Positions 1-10,859 of a DNA stretch of 64,000 nucleotides are shown in pieces. Positions within the stretch are counted from its first letter, which is position 1. The number at the start of each line of letters is the position of its first letter. The DNA is from Protopterus annectens (lineage: Eukaryota > Chordata > Ceratodontiformes > Protopteridae): assembly GCF_019279795.1 (NCBI RefSeq), contig NC_056737.1, positions 1,197,570,187 through 1,197,634,186 of the forward strand, read 5' to 3'. The notes under the pieces were generated by a model. It did no database searches. It was not told the DNA's origin and saw only the letters and a program-made list of their open reading frames with translations. The translations under genes and the position numbers were made by a program.

Positions 1-830
1 GTTGGCCTTCATGTGCTTCACCACACAGGACTTCCACAGACAAGCCAGCAGGTCTGACATGAAATTGGCAATTCGGTCAGTCAGTATTTTTTTGGGAAAC
101 CTACCCTGCTGAAAATCTCAAACAAAACATTTGCTACCATCTCTGCCTCAATGGAGGACAAAGCCACTGCCTCAGTGTATTGTGTAGTATAATCCACTAC
201 CACTAAGATATACTTTTTCCCTGTGGAACTTGGGGTACTCAGAGGACCCACAATATCCATAGCTACCCTCTGAAATGGCTCTTTAATCATAGGCAAAGTC
301 ATCAAAGAAGCTCTCATCTTGTCTCCCGCCTTGCCTACCTTATGGCACTGCTCATGGGTCCTGCAGTACCCTGTTACATCTCTGGAAATTCCAGGCCAAT
401 AGATGTTTTGCATAATATACCTCTTTGTATGTTTTATGCCTGTATGATCTGCAAAGGGAATATCATGGTCTATGGCTAGAAGCATCAGATGGTAAAGTCT
501 AGGCACTACCAACTGCTGTACTCTCTCATCTTCTAGCCCACCCTCAGGGGACTGCTCTCTGTATAGTATCCCTTTGTCCCAGTATACAGATTCCCCCTTA
601 CCTTGAGAATCAGGTGCCTCCCTAGCTACCTGCCTCAGGCCTTGCAATGTAGGGTCTGAGAGCTGAGCCTGTCTCAACTCTCTGCTTGTAACCCTTCCCA
701 GCTCCACATCCATAGGAAGTCTGGCACCCTCTGACAGTGGTGCCACACTGTTAGCCTGGGTACTACTACTCACCTCTACCTTTGCAGTTACCCTGTCCAA
801 GGGAACATCAGTACCCACAAGCAGCTGTGG
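1..830 (-). pseudogene. Ty3/Gypsy (Gmr1-like) integrase, partial, runs off left edge
   Basis: Retrotransposon integrase, which would insert element cDNA into the genome. Seen directly: an N-terminal zinc-binding HHCC module (HTGIKHT followed about 30 residues later by YCRTHEQC) and the start of the DDE core (MDIVGPL and VVVDYTTQYTEA, giving the first two catalytic aspartates). The reading frame breaks near position 80, where the run after VGFPKK shifts frame. The next frame continues with TDRIANFMSDLLACLW-type core sequence to the window edge, so the catalytic glutamate is outside. About 110 residues upstream of the HHCC module is the stretch LLVGTDVP, possibly the end of a protease region. 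Family assignment is firm (GPY/F-type Gypsy integrase). The Gmr1-like assignment rests on the neighbouring gag and the gene order. Confidence 0.88.
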
Positions 831-1070
831 CTCATCTTCAGTCTCACTGCTAGAGAGCAGCTCACTTCCTCATGTAACCACTTCAGCAGTCCTGGCTGGA
901 AGTATGCAGTCTGTCTGGGTCTCCCCCAGGCTACCAGACCCACATGTTTATCTCCTAGCCTCACTGCATGTAACTGCATGAGTACATAGTACTGCCTCAT
1001 CCAAATCCTTCCCTCTCAGGACATCTGCAGGATGGTAGTTCCATACCCCTGTCATCTCAAGACAACCTAC
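830..1070 (-). other. Gag-integrase linker of the Gypsy element
   Basis: Short segment between the zinc knuckle and the integrase zinc module. It has minus-strand open pieces but no clear DTG/DSG protease motif and no reverse transcriptase or RNase H motifs. Its shortness shows that no polymerase domain lies between gag and integrase in this copy. Confidence 0.5.
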
Positions 1071-2244
1071 TCTTGGCATTTTGTCTTTCCCACTTACTGG
1101 CTCCCTCACCTTTGGTTCCCCACCTTGCCCCCATGGACACGTGTATGCCACATGGCCTCACTGGTTGCAATCAAAATATTTCACTCTAGCAACTGGACAT
1201 GTACCTGGACTAGTGGCTTCCCCTGTTACTGGCAGATTCTGTTGGGGCAGACTGTGCTGCCCACCATGGGTTCCTTTACACCCAAGAGCAGTACTGGGGG
1301 TCCCCTTCCTGTGCAGGGCTGCCCTGCTTGCCAGGTATAGGTCTCCCTTCTTCCCCAACTCATCTGAAGTAGCACATTGTCTATCAGCTAACCAGATCCT
1401 CATGTCCTCAAGCAAAGTGCTAAGGGCTTGTTCCCTCACCAGAAGGTCTGCCAGTCCTTCAAAAGTGGTGACCTGACATCAACTCATCCAGCTATGAAAA
1501 TAAGTGCTCAGTTCAACAACATATTCACACACATTTTCATCTGCCTTGCGTCTATGCTCACAAAACTTTTTCCTATACATTTCAGGTGTTAGCTTAAAAC
1601 AGTGTAACAGACATTTTTTTACAGCAGTATAATCAAAACAGACAGAGTCAGGCATTTGTGGTATACAAGTTAGAGGTTTCCCATGGAGTAAGGGGGTCAG
1701 GAACCGTACCCAAAGCCTTTGGTCAACACTATACTGTTTGCATACCCTCTCAAACATGTGAATGAAACTATCAAAAGTATCCCCCTCTTTAAAGTGTGGA
1801 AGACATTTACTGACCTGTTGTGATTCTGGGGTCCAGTTACTCCCTTCCCCATTACCTCCATGACTCTGGTGAAGGGTCAGCATCTCCCTCTCATGCTTCC
1901 TCTGATGCTCCTTTTCTTTGGCTTCTACCTCCAAACGCCTGGCCTCCAACTCAAGTCTCTTTAGCTCCAGCTGGATTTCTAAGTCCACTGCAGAAAGGTT
2001 GAGCTGTCCTTTCTCCACTACCAGTCTGATTATCCTTCACAGAAAGGTTGAGCTGTCCATTCTCCGAGGATATTGTATCTCCACTGCCAGTCTGATTGTC
2101 CTCCTGGTTGCTGTTTTCTGATGCAACTGTAACCAAGGCTGCAATCAGGTCTGCCTTAGTCAGGTTTCCATGCATCAGTCCCCTAGCCTGGCACATCTCC
2201 ACCTGCTGCCTCCTTGTCAGCTTTCCATACTCCTGTGCTGACAT
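1070..2244 (-). pseudogene. Ty3/Gypsy gag with SCAN-like capsid domain and broken zinc knuckle
   Basis: Gag-type structural protein of the same Gypsy element, read from about 2244 toward lower coordinates. It begins MSAQEYGKLTRRQQVEMCQ, then a charged coiled-coil-like stretch (LELKRLELEARRLEVEAKEK). A domain around FERVCKQYSVDQRLWVRFLTPLL and YRKKFCEHRRKADENVCEYV resembles the SCAN domain, which is known to descend from Gmr1-like gag. Near 1170-1130 is a CCHC knuckle (pattern FDCNQ, stop, GHVAYTC) whose first cysteine is tyrosine and which contains an in-frame stop. The frame also shifts near 1950-2020 and near 1480. A short duplicated segment (AQLNLS/GQLNLS, DNQTGSG twice) lies at 1980-2110. 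The protein is non-functional as it stands. Confidence 0.8.
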
Positions 2245-2443
2245 GCTGCCAGCTCACCCTGACTAACTAAGCTAACAAAAGAAATAAAACAATTGTAATC
2301 TGAACTCTGAATATACTCTGCGTGGCTGATTTATAGTACAAAACACTTCCAGAAATCACTGTACATAAGCTACAGGATTCACTCTACCCACACCACTGCC
2401 AAACACTTGTGAGGATATCTTATCCCAACCACTGCCACCACTA

Positions 2444-3532
2444 TGTGATGACCGTGCCCTGGCCCAGCAATCAAGGAGCCTCGATCCTCACCACTAACAT
2501 CAGGAAGGTCGTTTCCTAGAAGAGGAAAGGATAACTAATACACACATTAAAGTACAATTTTAATTAAGTACACACAGAGATCACAGTCAGTCTGGGGCTG
2601 GTTGCTCCCTTGCTCTTCAGGTCCCCAACAAGACTCCCCACTGGCACAGCTATGGGGTCCAGATCTCAGCCTAGCTGGCAAGCTAACCTCCAGTACCCTC
2701 TCTGTCCAACCAGTGCTTCGTGTCCCTGCCCAGGTAGCTGACACACACCCACACTTTGAGATAAGTATTTATACAACTTCACAGGCACTTCTGGGAAAGG
2801 CTGACACAGATTCTCCAGCTGTGTCCCTTTACCCAGACCATACCATAGTAATTACTGCCACCATCAGCTAATATTATCAGCTACCCAAAAGCCCTTGAAA
2901 ATGTGACCAATTATTATTCTGCAATATTATTATCCAATTGGTAATGTGACTATTCAGTATTAAGGCTTATTAGAGTGGCCTAGTATGATAACATCTATAA
3001 ATATGCAATATACTCAATAATCTACTTCTCTACACAAACCAGCCACAGGTAAAGATTTTAAAAATATTTAATAATAAATAATTAAAACACAAGACAATAC
3101 TACTACACCAAAGAGATATCTAAGTGTTTAGAGATCACACAGAAACTTAAAATAATACAGTAGGACAGGTCTGATGTCAAAGAAAAACACTTAATCTGAC
3201 TTTCTAATCTTTAGCTAATCTTAAGAGAAAACACAATGCTATAATCCTACTTACATACATAAAGAGCAAGCACTGCTTGGGTTGACGGTCCAAGACAAAT
3301 GCTTTCAGTCTCTCACTGAACAATACTTTTTAAAACACTAAAACAGCTCTGCTAAGGCCCTTCCAAATTACATGATTTTGACACTTAGGTTTTCCCAGTA
3401 TACACATTACATCATTTTGACACTTAGTCTGGAGTTCCCAGGCAAACAAACTGCATTATCTAGCAAGCTAATACCTGCTCCGGAAACTACAACAATAAAA
3501 GACATTTCACATGCATACTCTTAACAATTATT
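2444..3532 (-). repeat. 5' LTR of the Gypsy element
   Basis: About 1.09 kb beginning TGTGATGACC on the plus strand and ending near CTCTTAACA. A diverged copy of the same sequence lies at 20012-21090 without internal domains. Shared blocks include GGCCCAGCAATCAAGGAGCC (here) versus GGCCAGTGATCAAGAAGCC (there), the GGGAAAGGCTG block, and the AATAATAAATAAT block. On the minus strand the LTR is followed after three bases by a candidate primer-binding site starting TGGTGGCAGTGG (2440 downward), then gag. The outer boundary is approximate because I aligned the two LTRs by eye. Confidence 0.72.
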
Positions 3533-4710
3533 CCTTAAGTTAAGAGAATAGAAAGATTGTGTTCAGCCAGTCATTTCGGCACCATTTTTTTAGATAATTG
3601 TAACTTTAAAGAACATTTGAAATGCTTGGCTTGGTTTTTCGTACAGCAGATGGCAATGTTGCAACAATCTTGAGGTTCACATTTTACAGTGTTTTCTTTC
3701 ATTTCAGAACACAAGCCTGGATTTTACATTTATTTATACAAATGATAGAATTAAGTCTCAAATTCTATTTGACTAGGCTGGCAGCCTTCATCCATCTTTC
3801 CCCAATCTTCACAGTGGCCTATCATTATGTAGTGCTGGCAGTCCTGCTATCATTCCAGTGATGTTGTGGACTCCCACACAAATTGTGGGGTCGGGTCCAT
3901 ATATATGCGAGCTACAGCTGGACAAACCATGTGTGACCTTGTACAGTCCAGAGGGCAGTGTATGTAAAGGACTGTTATATATCCTTGTATGACATTTTAT
4001 GAAGGAGGGGTATAAATTGTTTTTAACCTAGGCTGTTACAACATGTGAGGGATATCAGCAGTAAAACACATTAAGGTATATGGCTATACATTTTCATACA
4101 TTTCACCATGGGAACAGTGGTGGGCTAGAGCTTACTGTTTACAGACAGTTATGCTTGTCTGTGTGATAGTGATGTTTTAAGTTAAGCATTGTTACGTAAC
4201 AGATACATTTTCTTTGTGACAACTTAATTCTTTTCCCCCTAGGGTTGAGTACAGAGTGTAATTGGAGGCTGCTGAACTACATCTGTAATTAATAAGTGTT
4301 GATTGGTTCTTATCTTCATGGCAAGTGTTATTTTTACTGTTGTACTACTTGAAGGCCTTAGCCTGGACAGCAACATGTTATTTTTCAGATGACTGTATCA
4401 AATGTTTTGTTTGAGAGTTGCATTATTCAATTATTATGCATTTCAAATGCCTTACTGCTATAATAAATGGTATATATAACTGAAATAGTACACAAATAAA
4501 CATTTCTATATATGCAAACTTGTGTGTGGTGTCATGTTCTTTGCATTGCCTGTGGGTATATGTTCCATGCAATGATGGTCTTTTCTATGAAAGAATCAAA
4601 CCCTGGCCATTTTAAAAGGTGGCCACTGCAGGAATACTGACTGTTCGATATGCTGTGCGCCCTCTAAATATACTGTTCTTATACATATCTAAAAGTAGTA
4701 ATATATTTAT

Positions 4711-4847
<137 letters not shown>

Positions 4848-5468
4848 GGGTCTACCTAATAACACCGACATGCCAAAACACTGACATGAAAAAAATGACA
4901 AAAAAAGAAAGTTCAAAAACACGAAACTCCACATGCCCGACAAATCAAAATCCCGACAATCACCAAAACAAGTATCTTTCCCGAAAAGCACACACACAAC
5001 ACAAGCACACCAAAAACCTTACAAACCTACACTAAACCTTACATACACAACTATCTATGCACTAACCTTAACCCAAATCCTAGCCCTAAGGTCCGTCACT
5101 ATTGCATACGTCTTACCCGCACCCTAACCCTAACTCACTTAATCCGCCCCTAAACCTCAAGTCCGTCACTATCGCACCCTTAACTTACCCACACCCTAAC
5201 CCTAACTCACTTAACCTGCCCCTAAAGCTAAAGTCTGTCACTTTTGCACACTTACCTTACCCGCACCCTACCCTAACGTCCATTACTATCATACACTTAC
5301 ATTACCCACACCCTGACCCTAACATCCGTCCCTATCACACACTTACCTTAACATGTCAGTGTTCTCAGCGTCTGGATTCTCAACTGTTGTTCTTCTCCGT
5401 TGTCGATCTTCCGGTGTCGGTATTCTCATCATCGGCGTTCTGCACTTTCATCGTTTTCAGGTAGACCC
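4848..5468. mobile_element. MITE with GGGTCTACCT terminal inverted repeats
   Basis: Ends are a perfect 10-bp inverted repeat (GGGTCTACCT / AGGTAGACCC), with weaker matching inward. Flanking octamers are ATCTATAT (4840-4847) and ATATATAT (5469-5476), a 7/8 match inside microsatellite, so the duplication is suggestive only. The interior is not coding. It holds CCGACA motifs near both ends and a minisatellite at 5085-5350 rich in CCCTAA units. The terminal heptamer GGGTCTA is shared with the element at 7298-7657. Confidence 0.6.
5040..5350. repeat. Minisatellite with telomere-like CCCTAA units
   Basis: Three to four diverged units of roughly 60-75 bp of the form (C)CGCACCCTAACCCTAAC, TCACTTAA, CCGCCCCTAAA, GTCCGTCACTATC. 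The CCCTAA hexamers are embedded in a longer unit, so this is not a simple telomere tract. It lies inside the MITE. Confidence 0.75.
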
Positions 5469-5554
<86 letters not shown>

Positions 5555-5555
5555 A
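5469..5555. repeat. TA/TG microsatellite right of the MITE
   Basis: (TG)n, TATG, (TA)n, (TG)n, mirroring the composition on the left side of the MITE. Confidence 0.95.
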
Positions 5556-5679
5556 TCACTGGCATGTTTACTGATTATACATTGCACATTCCCTATGGTA
5601 GACAGACTGTTCTGCATGATATGTTATTGATATCATTGATATCATACTGACATTGTATAGCCGAGATGGACTACTGTTA

Positions 5680-5740
5680 ACTTGTTGTGGCTATGTTGTG
5701 CAGGGTTGTGGGTTTGAGACTTGCAAGTGTTGATTATTGT
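5680..5740 (+). repeat. tRNA-like SINE head (degenerate)
   Basis: Contains GTGCAGGGTTGTGGGTTTGAG, matching the B-box half of the better heads at 6182, 41602 and 41743. The A-box half is weak. Confidence 0.45.
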
Positions 5741-5901
5741 GCTGCAAGGCAGATCTATTCAGCTGAGGAGGGAAGATGATGTCAATAATTACAAGAGTTA
5801 CTTATTTTGGGCCCCTTCACCCCCATTAAAACTGCCTTTGGTCAGATGTTTAGCAGTGAGAGGTTCAGAGTGTGGATCCAATGTGCAAACTCAATACACA
5901 T

Positions 5902-5902
5902 T

Positions 5903-5968
<66 letters not shown>

Positions 5969-5983
5969 GAGAGAGAGAGAGGG

Positions 5984-6051
<68 letters not shown>

Positions 6052-6118
6052 TTATTTATTTATATATATGCACACACACACACACACACATCTACATCTA
6101 TCTACATATATAAATACA
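5902..6118. repeat. Long TA microsatellite with GA and CA segments
   Basis: (TA)n interrupted by (GA)n around 5967-5982 and ending in TTTA repeats and (CA)n. Confidence 0.95.
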
Positions 6119-6181
6119 TTTCCCCTACAGTTGAATGACTGTGCTGCAACATATGATTGAGAAAACATCAAATTTCTTTAT

Positions 6182-6340
6182 ATCTCACATGGCTTGGTGG
6201 TAAATCACTTTGGCTATACTGTGCAGGGTCTTGGGTTTGAGACTTGCAAGTGGTTAGAACAGGGATTGTTGGAGAGAGAGAGTGATTAAGGCACTTTAAA
6301 GCAGTTGTAAGTGGGTTTGTGGGGAGGTAAGTGATGTTTT
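6182..6340 (+). repeat. tRNA-derived SINE copy
   Basis: The head has an A-box-like TGGCTTGGTGGTAAATCAC and a B-box-like GGGTTTGAGACTT about 35 bp downstream. The body contains the GTGATTAAGGCACTTTAAAGC block that also follows the heads at 41243 and 41884. These Pol III promoter elements are characteristic of tRNA-derived SINEs. No transcript is claimed. Confidence 0.65.
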
Positions 6341-6799
6341 GCTTATGGCTCCTTAAACCTACTCTAATGTAAAAGTAAAAATGGAAGATAGGAAAGTGGT
6401 GAAATTGGGGCAAGCAGGGGGACACACATGAGGAGAAACAGGTAGGAATGTTGCAGGATGGGTGTAGGAAAGGACCACAGCTCTGCATTTCTATGGCAGC
6501 AACAGCTGCTTTCAGTGTGGGCAATTTAGAATTTGAAGCCTCACACCCTACAGGGAGGTGTGTGGGTATCATACAATATGGATGACTGGTAGGGTTAGAT
6601 TGTGTGATGGGTACATGTCCCTGGGCGAAATGCAGAGCTATGTATGAGGCGTGATTTTTTTGTGGGACAGATGCCCTTTTTTTTAAGGTGAGAGTGGGAT
6701 GTTAAGGAAGGATTATAGGTAAGTGTGGTGAGGGAGGTTTGGTAGGAGAGGTTGCATTTGCAGACAGACAAGACAGACAGGACACAGACAGGGGCAGTG

Positions 6800-7130
6800 T
6801 ATGACACATGGGGGGGTAAATACCTTGACGGGGAGGGTGGCTGGTAATCCGAGGCTCATGAGGCCCCAGGATGGTAGAAGTGGCCCCCACCCAATGGCAG
6901 TCACCACTACTCCTTCACAGCCCCGGACAACGTCCTCACCACGTCCACTTGCAGCGGGGGATGAGCCTCATCTCCTACAGCAGTTCCACCCGATGGTGGT
7001 GCAGGACCAGCAGATGAAGGAGGTCTGGGTTGGGTCCCAGACATGCCGGGACCCAGTGCCTCAGCCAGGTGGGGTGGTAGAAGTGGATCCACTGGGATCT
7101 GCCTTCCCGTATGTGCTATGGTGTGGAAAT
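6800..7130 (-). pseudogene. Possible C-terminal exon of Harbinger-type Myb/SANT protein
   Basis: Minus-strand proline-rich reading frame (DPLLPPHLAEALGPGMSGT, SSAGPAPPSGG) aligned with the homologous frame at 42600-43133 of copy B (DPPLPPHLAMEPGRSTSGT, SSAGHAPPLGG). Conservation of peptide-level patterns between the two diverged copies suggests former coding sequence. It lies downstream, on the same strand, of the SANT exon at 9424-9990. The function is inferred only from that position. Confidence 0.4.
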
Positions 7131-7297
7131 TAACAATGAATATTGGTTAGTCATGAACTACACATTACAATGTTGGTCAAAATAGAATGCATGGATATTC
7201 CCATTTACCAAAAAGAGTGCAATTATAGCAGTGCCATAGCAAACAGAACCCATGAATATATGGAATGGCATTCAGGGTTGCAGCAGCATGCCAGTTA

Positions 7298-7386
7298 GGG
7301 TCTATGTTATATATTCGAATGTCCAAAATGTCGAATATCATATGATCGAGGCCATATGGTCGACATTTGGAAGTTCGAATATATAA

Positions 7387-7417
<31 letters not shown>

Positions 7418-7657
7418 AAGAAAAACATACTTTAACAGTGCGAGCAGGGGAGCAAGCCACCCTGCACCCCCCCCACCCCCCCCTACTTAAATATACCAAC
7501 TCTGACACTGCAATTCAGTGCAGAAAAGGGAAATTCTCCCATTCTGCACCATACAGCACTGTTAAAAGTCAACCTTTAAACACTTGAAATGTCGATCATA
7601 TGGTCTCGACCATATGACGTTCGACATTTCAAGCATTCGTTTAACTGACATAGACCC
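7298..7657. mobile_element. 360-bp MITE with long TIRs and 8-bp target duplication
   Basis: Starts GGGTCTATG and ends CATAGACCC. The inverted ends extend imperfectly for about 70 bp and are rich in CATATGRTCGACAT-type palindromic motifs. It is flanked by perfect octamers GCCAGTTA at 7290-7297 and 7658-7665. An 8-bp duplication fits hAT, P, Merlin or Mutator-type transposition. The GGG terminus does not decide the superfamily. The centre holds a poly-A run (7388-7413) and a second inverted pair (TTAACAGTGC at 7432 / GCACTGTTAA near 7556), which may be a nested element. Confidence 0.85.
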
Positions 7658-8465
7658 GCCAGTTAGTAGTATGTCAGGCAGGCAATAAAATGATTATTTA
7701 ACAGGGAATATTAGTATGTACACAGTTTAAACAATGATAAACCAAATGGAACATCGGTCCCAACAATAGAGGTTTGTTTAGGAACATACCCATGTTGGTT
7801 CCAGTGTGACGGTTGGATCAGTTGAGTGGTTGGGGAACGGAACAAATTCAATTGGCAACTGCTATTAAGTATGTTTGTCAGTGCACTACTATTCACTACT
7901 CTACATTCTGACCACACTTACACTCTACCTGGGCCATGGGGCTGCTACAGCACACCAACAGCTGTAGATATCAACAGAGCAATTGTTCCCATATTTTAGT
8001 TATACACATCAGACCTGTCTTCATGCCAATTTCTTTACCTGTGGGCCCTATGTAGATGAGCTGTGTGCACATTACATTGCTGTTTCTACACATATATCAG
8101 ATTCACATATTAGTTGCAGGCCCTAGAGTATGTGTTGTGCCTATCACATACATCTATTGTTGCACTGTCTGTGTGCAGGTTTCTTGGCAACTGGAGAAAC
8201 TATCTGTGACAGCGTGACACTTGAGGTGCTTGTCTGAGCCAGACTGCAGAGTGTGGATGTCTATCTTGCATCTATTTGTAGGACTGGGGCTGATCAACAC
8301 AGCAATTGTATACTTTTCATAGTTATACACATCATACTAGTATTTCTATTCAGATTTCTTTACCTGTGTGTCCTGTATGGACAATGTATGTGTTGCAGTA
8401 CATTACTTTTTCTATTCAGATTGCAGTTTACAACTGTAGAACCAGACTGAGATGTTAGTGGCGGC

Positions 8466-8540
8466 CCCTGGATTCGAACCGTGGTGTGTGTGTAAAACTG
8501 AACTATAGGCCTAGTCCTTATCAGACTGAGCTACCATGGA
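8466..8540 (-). repeat. tRNA-like SINE head or tRNA pseudogene
   Basis: On the minus strand it has a clear A box (GGTAGCTCAGTCTGATAAGG) and a consensus B box (GGTTCGAATCC). The region between is too irregular for a functional tRNA, and the acceptor stem does not pair well. A decayed counterpart lies at 44020-44090 in copy B. Confidence 0.65.
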
Positions 8541-9423
8541 GGTGTTGTATGGGCCTTGTGACATTTCTATCTAGTACATACTTTTGTGCACAGTACTTTT
8601 ATTATGACATGTTGCATTATTTGTTTTCCATTTTCAGTACAAATTATGCATACACAACAGACATCGGTGTCACTGTTTGTGAAACGTGCACATTAGCTGG
8701 TTTGCACATTTGACTGTTTTACAACTACAAACTGCAATTTAGATTCCTGAGTACATAGTGTAGGTTTTAAGTCTGCACCTGTTAGCCTTATACATTTTCA
8801 GTACATTCACAGCTACATACAGCTGAAATTGAAAGGTTAACACAAGACAATGATGGCAGACAAACAAGTAAAACACATTCTGATGGAAAAATGTACTGTT
8901 GCTTTTTTTCGGTTATTTGACATGCCCATTCTAAAGTATGCAGACAAGCAATGCTAACTCAGTTCACCTCAGTTAATGCATCTGCAGGACATACACATTT
9001 CTATTTTTCAAGTACAAGTCAAATACACACTAGTGTTTGGGATCACCTTTATTAATTTTGACATACATTTCTGTGTACAACTCAGAAATCCACAATTACT
9101 ATTCCTGCATGATCTGCACAGGGGAATGCTTTTCATTTCTAAGTGTTACAGTAGCCCTGATATGGCACTTTCTTGACAGGTTCACTCAGACACACTCATA
9201 CATATTATAATATTCCCCTCTTGCATATTGTACCTTGTTTGCTTCTGACATCTGTATTACACAGCAGCTGGGAATACTCCATTGTAATACTGGCAGCCTG
9301 ACAGAGGCATTTATTCCCGACTTTTACAATACAATTATATATATATAGGCAGTACTATCATTACTATAATTTTGATTTCTTACTATTAATATTAAGGGAA
9401 ATTCTGTACTCACCATACTGTCG

Positions 9424-9990
9424 ATGCAGCTGGGCCAGTCGCTGGGCATGAGCCTCAACATTCTCAGACCTCTCCGCAGCAGCTGTATGGGTAGACATCA
9501 CACATTAATCACACCTGCACAGTCACAAGTTGAACGTTTTCCATACTTAGAGATACATAAGACTGCATACTTACAGACAGGTGGAACATCCTGCGCTCTG
9601 GCATCTTGGATCCACTGGTCCTAGAGTGCACCCCTCCTTCTCTTCAGGTCATTATGGTGGTGATGTACCTGCTCAACAGTCCAGGGTATGCCAGGGGCAC
9701 TGATGAGATCACATGCAAGCTGGTACCAGGCCTCCACTTTGTACTGTAAGCCCTGGTACTGGCCCTACAGTAGCCTGCCATCATGGCTTTTTACTAGGAG
9801 CCCAACTATGATCCTGGACTCCTGGATGCCCCAACGTTGCACTCCAGAATCAAACACCTTCACCGGCACCAGACATTCTGGTCCTGCTGTGAGCAATCCC
9901 AAATGGTTATGGCTGTATTTCCACCTGTGGGGTTTAAATAGGGCAGTTTTCCTGCACTTAGTCTTGATTGGCTGGTTTTAACATGCTGAA
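9424..9990 (-). pseudogene. Harbinger-type Myb/SANT-like DNA-binding domain, broken
   Basis: The minus-strand frame from about 9850 reads GIQESRIIVGLLVKSHDGRL, then a stop, then LQYKVEAWYQLACDLISAPG, then IPWTVEQVHHHHNDLKRRRG, then another stop. The pattern (tryptophan, long helix, T-x-EQV, H-x-x-x-DLKRR) is that of the Myb/SANT-like protein that accompanies the Harbinger transposase and helps bind transposon ends. At least two in-frame stops are visible. Related pieces sit at 51110-51200, 18900-19170, 14270-14630 and 36100-36470. Confidence 0.62.
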
Positions 9991-10239
9991 CTATGCTTAG
10001 CTCTGTGCAAATCCGCATAGCAATGCTTACACCAGGTAAACACAGCTGAAAGCCAGTAAGCAATGCTTACAGTAGCAAAGCATTGCTTAAATCTATTTTT
10101 TTCATTTTATATATATATATATAAAGTTCTTTTTACTGTTATATTTTACATATTTTCACCCCTACTGTGCTAGACATGAGCCATATGATCGACATCTATC
10201 ATTAAATTTCCTTAAAATGATTTAAATAAATTGGTAGAG

Positions 10240-10305
10240 AGGGATTCAAACTGAGCATGTTCTACATACTAAACCATGGCAGTACCACTATGCTACAGCT
10301 GCTGA
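10240..10305 (-). repeat. tRNA-like SINE head
   Basis: The minus strand has A-box-like TAGCATAGTGGTACTGCCATG and B-box-like GTTTGAATCCC at normal spacing. Confidence 0.6.
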
Positions 10306-10542
10306 TAATGCTCTGTATCACAGTAGCACTTGTCTATCATTTTCAGGATTTCAGCCAGGCTAGGCATAGTGGCGTGCTCCACTTAAATACCGGATTTATT
10401 TGATGAAAAAAAAAAAACATTTTTTTTAAATTGTATTGCTTTCCTCTTGCCTTACTGCTTCCATGCATGTAGGGCAAGAGTGCATACATTCGGGGTGTAC
10501 ACGTGAAGGCTGCTGCCTTCTAGGTGTTTGTGTTTTTTTTTT

Positions 10543-10827
10543 CAGTGTCCGCAGACACTGAAATGTTAGCTACTTACATTTCAGTGTCTGCGGACACTGG
10601 TTTGGTATATAATATTAGAACCAGGCTCTAAGATTATATACATTGACACTCACCTGTGTCACAAAGTGCCATACGGCACTTTCTGAGCAAAAGGGGCGTG
10701 TTACATGTGCAGGCACTGCTGACATACGCCCCTTGCACTCGTTCCTGGTTCGTGTCCATTTAGATTAAATAGTAGCGCACCTTCATGCATATGCAAGGCA
10801 CGCTGCTATTCTAAATGGAAATGAACC
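10543..10827. repeat. Run of four consecutive inverted repeats (hairpins)
   Basis: (1) Perfect 24-bp arms at 10543-10566 and 10576-10599 with a 9-nt loop; each arm is itself nearly palindromic. (2) AAAGTGCC / GGCACTTT at 10663-10682 with a 4-nt loop. (3) Imperfect arms around GGGGCGTG / TACGCCCC at 10689-10735. (4) Imperfect arms of about 34 bp at 10747-10783 and 10795-10827. No coding potential. Probably a foldback-type MITE or fragment. Confidence 0.8.
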
Positions 10828-10859
10828 ACTTTGTGCCAGAATAGTCTTATTCTTGCATG

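Larger units (their letters stand above)
1..3532 (-). mobile_element. Gmr1-like Ty3/Gypsy LTR retrotransposon, 5' half
   Basis: The order on the minus strand is LTR, primer-binding site, SCAN-like gag, zinc knuckle, integrase, window edge. In ordinary Gypsy elements the polymerase precedes integrase. In the Gmr1 lineage integrase comes first, which fits what is seen. Reverse transcriptase, RNase H and the 3' LTR would lie left of the window. An internal deletion of the polymerase is the alternative explanation. Confidence 0.78.

Noticed and set aside
1..3532. Endogenous retrovirus
   Set aside because: No envelope-type sequence, and the integrase and SCAN-like gag fit a Gypsy retrotransposon instead.
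5085..5350. Possible chromosome end because of CCCTAA repeats
   Set aside because: The hexamers are part of a diverged longer unit, flanked by MITE ends and ordinary sequence on both sides.
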